From positions 1-7,731 of the forward strand of contig CBDUWP010000069.1 of assembly GCA_965370955.1 (NCBI GenBank): a stretch of 7,731 bases of DNA, given 5' to 3'. The notes below the pieces were generated by a model. That model was not told the origin of the DNA. It was given only the letters and a program-made list of their open reading frames with translations, and did not search any database. Of the stretch, positions 7,384-7,731 are shown one piece after another. The DNA is from CBDUWP01 sp965370955. GTDB lineage: Bacteria; Planctomycetota; Phycisphaerae; Sedimentisphaerales; Anaerobacaceae. The position numbers were made by a program, and so were the translations under genes. Each line of letters begins with the position of its first letter. The first letter of the stretch is position 1.

Positions 7384-7405
7384 CGTAATAAACGTAAACC
7401 CTCAA

Positions 7406-7612
7406 TTAGCATTTTAGCGAAAGCTTATTCATTTTCTCTTTGAATTCATCGGCAGATAGGTCGTCTATAGTGATTTGTTTTATGGGATTTGTTTGGCCGG
7501 AACTTATGTTAATCTTGTTTTTTTTGATTTGCAGTATTTTAGCTAGAAAATTTATCAGACATTGGTTAGCTTTGCCTTTTTCAGCTACTGCTGCGAGTTG
7601 CTGTCTATTCTC
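7406..7612 (-). pseudogene. DUF167 (YggU) family gene, C-terminal part only; N-terminal part missing or displaced
   Basis: On the minus strand the frame ending with TAA at 7406-7408 reads AAVAEKGKANQCLINFLAK, then SSGQTNPIKQITI, then a charged tail ending NKLSLKC. This is the C-terminal two thirds of DUF167/YggU, a small (~95-100 residue) cytoplasmic protein of unknown function; the EKGKAN and SSGxTxxxK stretches are its conserved cores. The expected N-terminal block (KVxPxAxxxxIxG, then a strand leading into the Ala-Val) is absent. The frame reads only ENRQQL before an in-frame TAA at 7613-7615, and none of the three minus-strand frames in 7613-7731 shows the missing block. No ATG, GTG or TTG start precedes the conserved region. 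The gene is therefore truncated by insertion, deletion or an assembly join near 7594-7612. It is directly upstream of the TPR gene (22 bp). Confidence 0.75.
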
Positions 7613-7731
7613 TTACGAGACATGATTTCGACAAGTGACTTGCATCAAGGCCGTATTAGGGGTCTTGCATCCAAAAAATGGAACTTGTGTTCCCCACTGA
7701 AATCCCGGCCGCACCGGCGAAAGTGTTCGAC
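7613..7731. other. Unidentified segment beyond the DUF167 break, GC-rich at its end
   Basis: These 119 bases do not continue the DUF167 gene. The last 51 bases are about 59% G+C, visibly above the rest of the window. Short structures can be seen: TCTC-TTAC-GAGA across the junction (7609-7620; on the minus strand the loop is GTAA, a GNRA-type tetraloop), CAAG-TGA-CTTG (7632-7642), GGAAC-TTGT-GTTCC (7680-7693), and an 8-bp direct repeat CTTGCATC at 7639-7646 and 7664-7671. A plus-strand frame from ATG at 7622 stays open to the edge (MISTSDLHQ...), but I recognise no family in it. Candidates are the end of a mobile element, part of a structured RNA gene, or a chimeric contig end. I cannot decide between them. 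Confidence 0.4.

Noticed and set aside
7440..7625. 61-codon open frame on the plus strand over the DUF167 remnant
   Set aside because: The minus-strand frame shows conserved DUF167 motifs; the plus frame is its complement.
7622..7731. Plus-strand frame starting MISTSDL, reminiscent of the elongation factor P N-terminus
   Set aside because: Only the first residues match. The sequence after them (HQGRIRGLASKK...) lacks every later EF-P feature, and there is no ribosome site.

Overview
The window looks like chromosomal DNA from a Gram-negative bacterium of moderate to low GC content. My best guess is a Planctomycetota member of the Phycisphaerae type, or another PVC-group lineage. The clues are two lipid A genes (lpxD and lpxI, the latter used instead of lpxH), a large secreted FG-GAP/VCBS propeller protein, and an exported protein joining a SirB1-type transglutaminase-like domain (RGYC...PGHFF) to many TPRs. 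This placement is inference from gene content; no rRNA marker is present.

Layout: positions 3-218 (+) hold the last 71 codons of pheS. Everything else is on the minus strand, so in transcription order (right to left) it reads: remnant of a DUF167/YggU-family gene (7406-7612), TPR/transglutaminase-like exported protein (5776-7383), FG-GAP/VCBS exported protein (3317-5668), mnmA (2244-3305), lpxD (1130-2158), lpxI (242-1096). lpxI and pheS converge with 23 bp between their stop codons.

Three transcription units can be argued. (1) DUF167 remnant and TPR gene, 22 bp apart. (2) The FG-GAP gene and mnmA, 11 bp apart, behind a near-consensus sigma70-type promoter (TTGATA-17-TATACT). (3) lpxD and lpxI, 33 bp apart, behind a second such promoter (TTGACC-16-TATAAT) whose -35 box overlaps a perfect 5-bp inverted repeat. 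LpxD adds the N-linked acyl chain to UDP-3-O-acylglucosamine and LpxI later hydrolyses UDP-2,3-diacylglucosamine to lipid X, so unit 3 is an envelope lipid A unit. Unit 2 joins a cell-surface or periplasmic propeller to a cytoplasmic tRNA 2-thiolation enzyme, with no obvious functional link.

The right edge is the odd part. The DUF167 frame is recognisable only for its C-terminal ~62 residues. It then meets an in-frame stop, and the last ~120 bases are visibly more GC-rich and contain short hairpins and an 8-bp direct repeat. I could not identify them. This could be a mobile-element or RNA-gene boundary, or an assembly junction. I found no CRISPR array, tRNA, rRNA, complete insertion sequence, or convincing novel multi-gene system.
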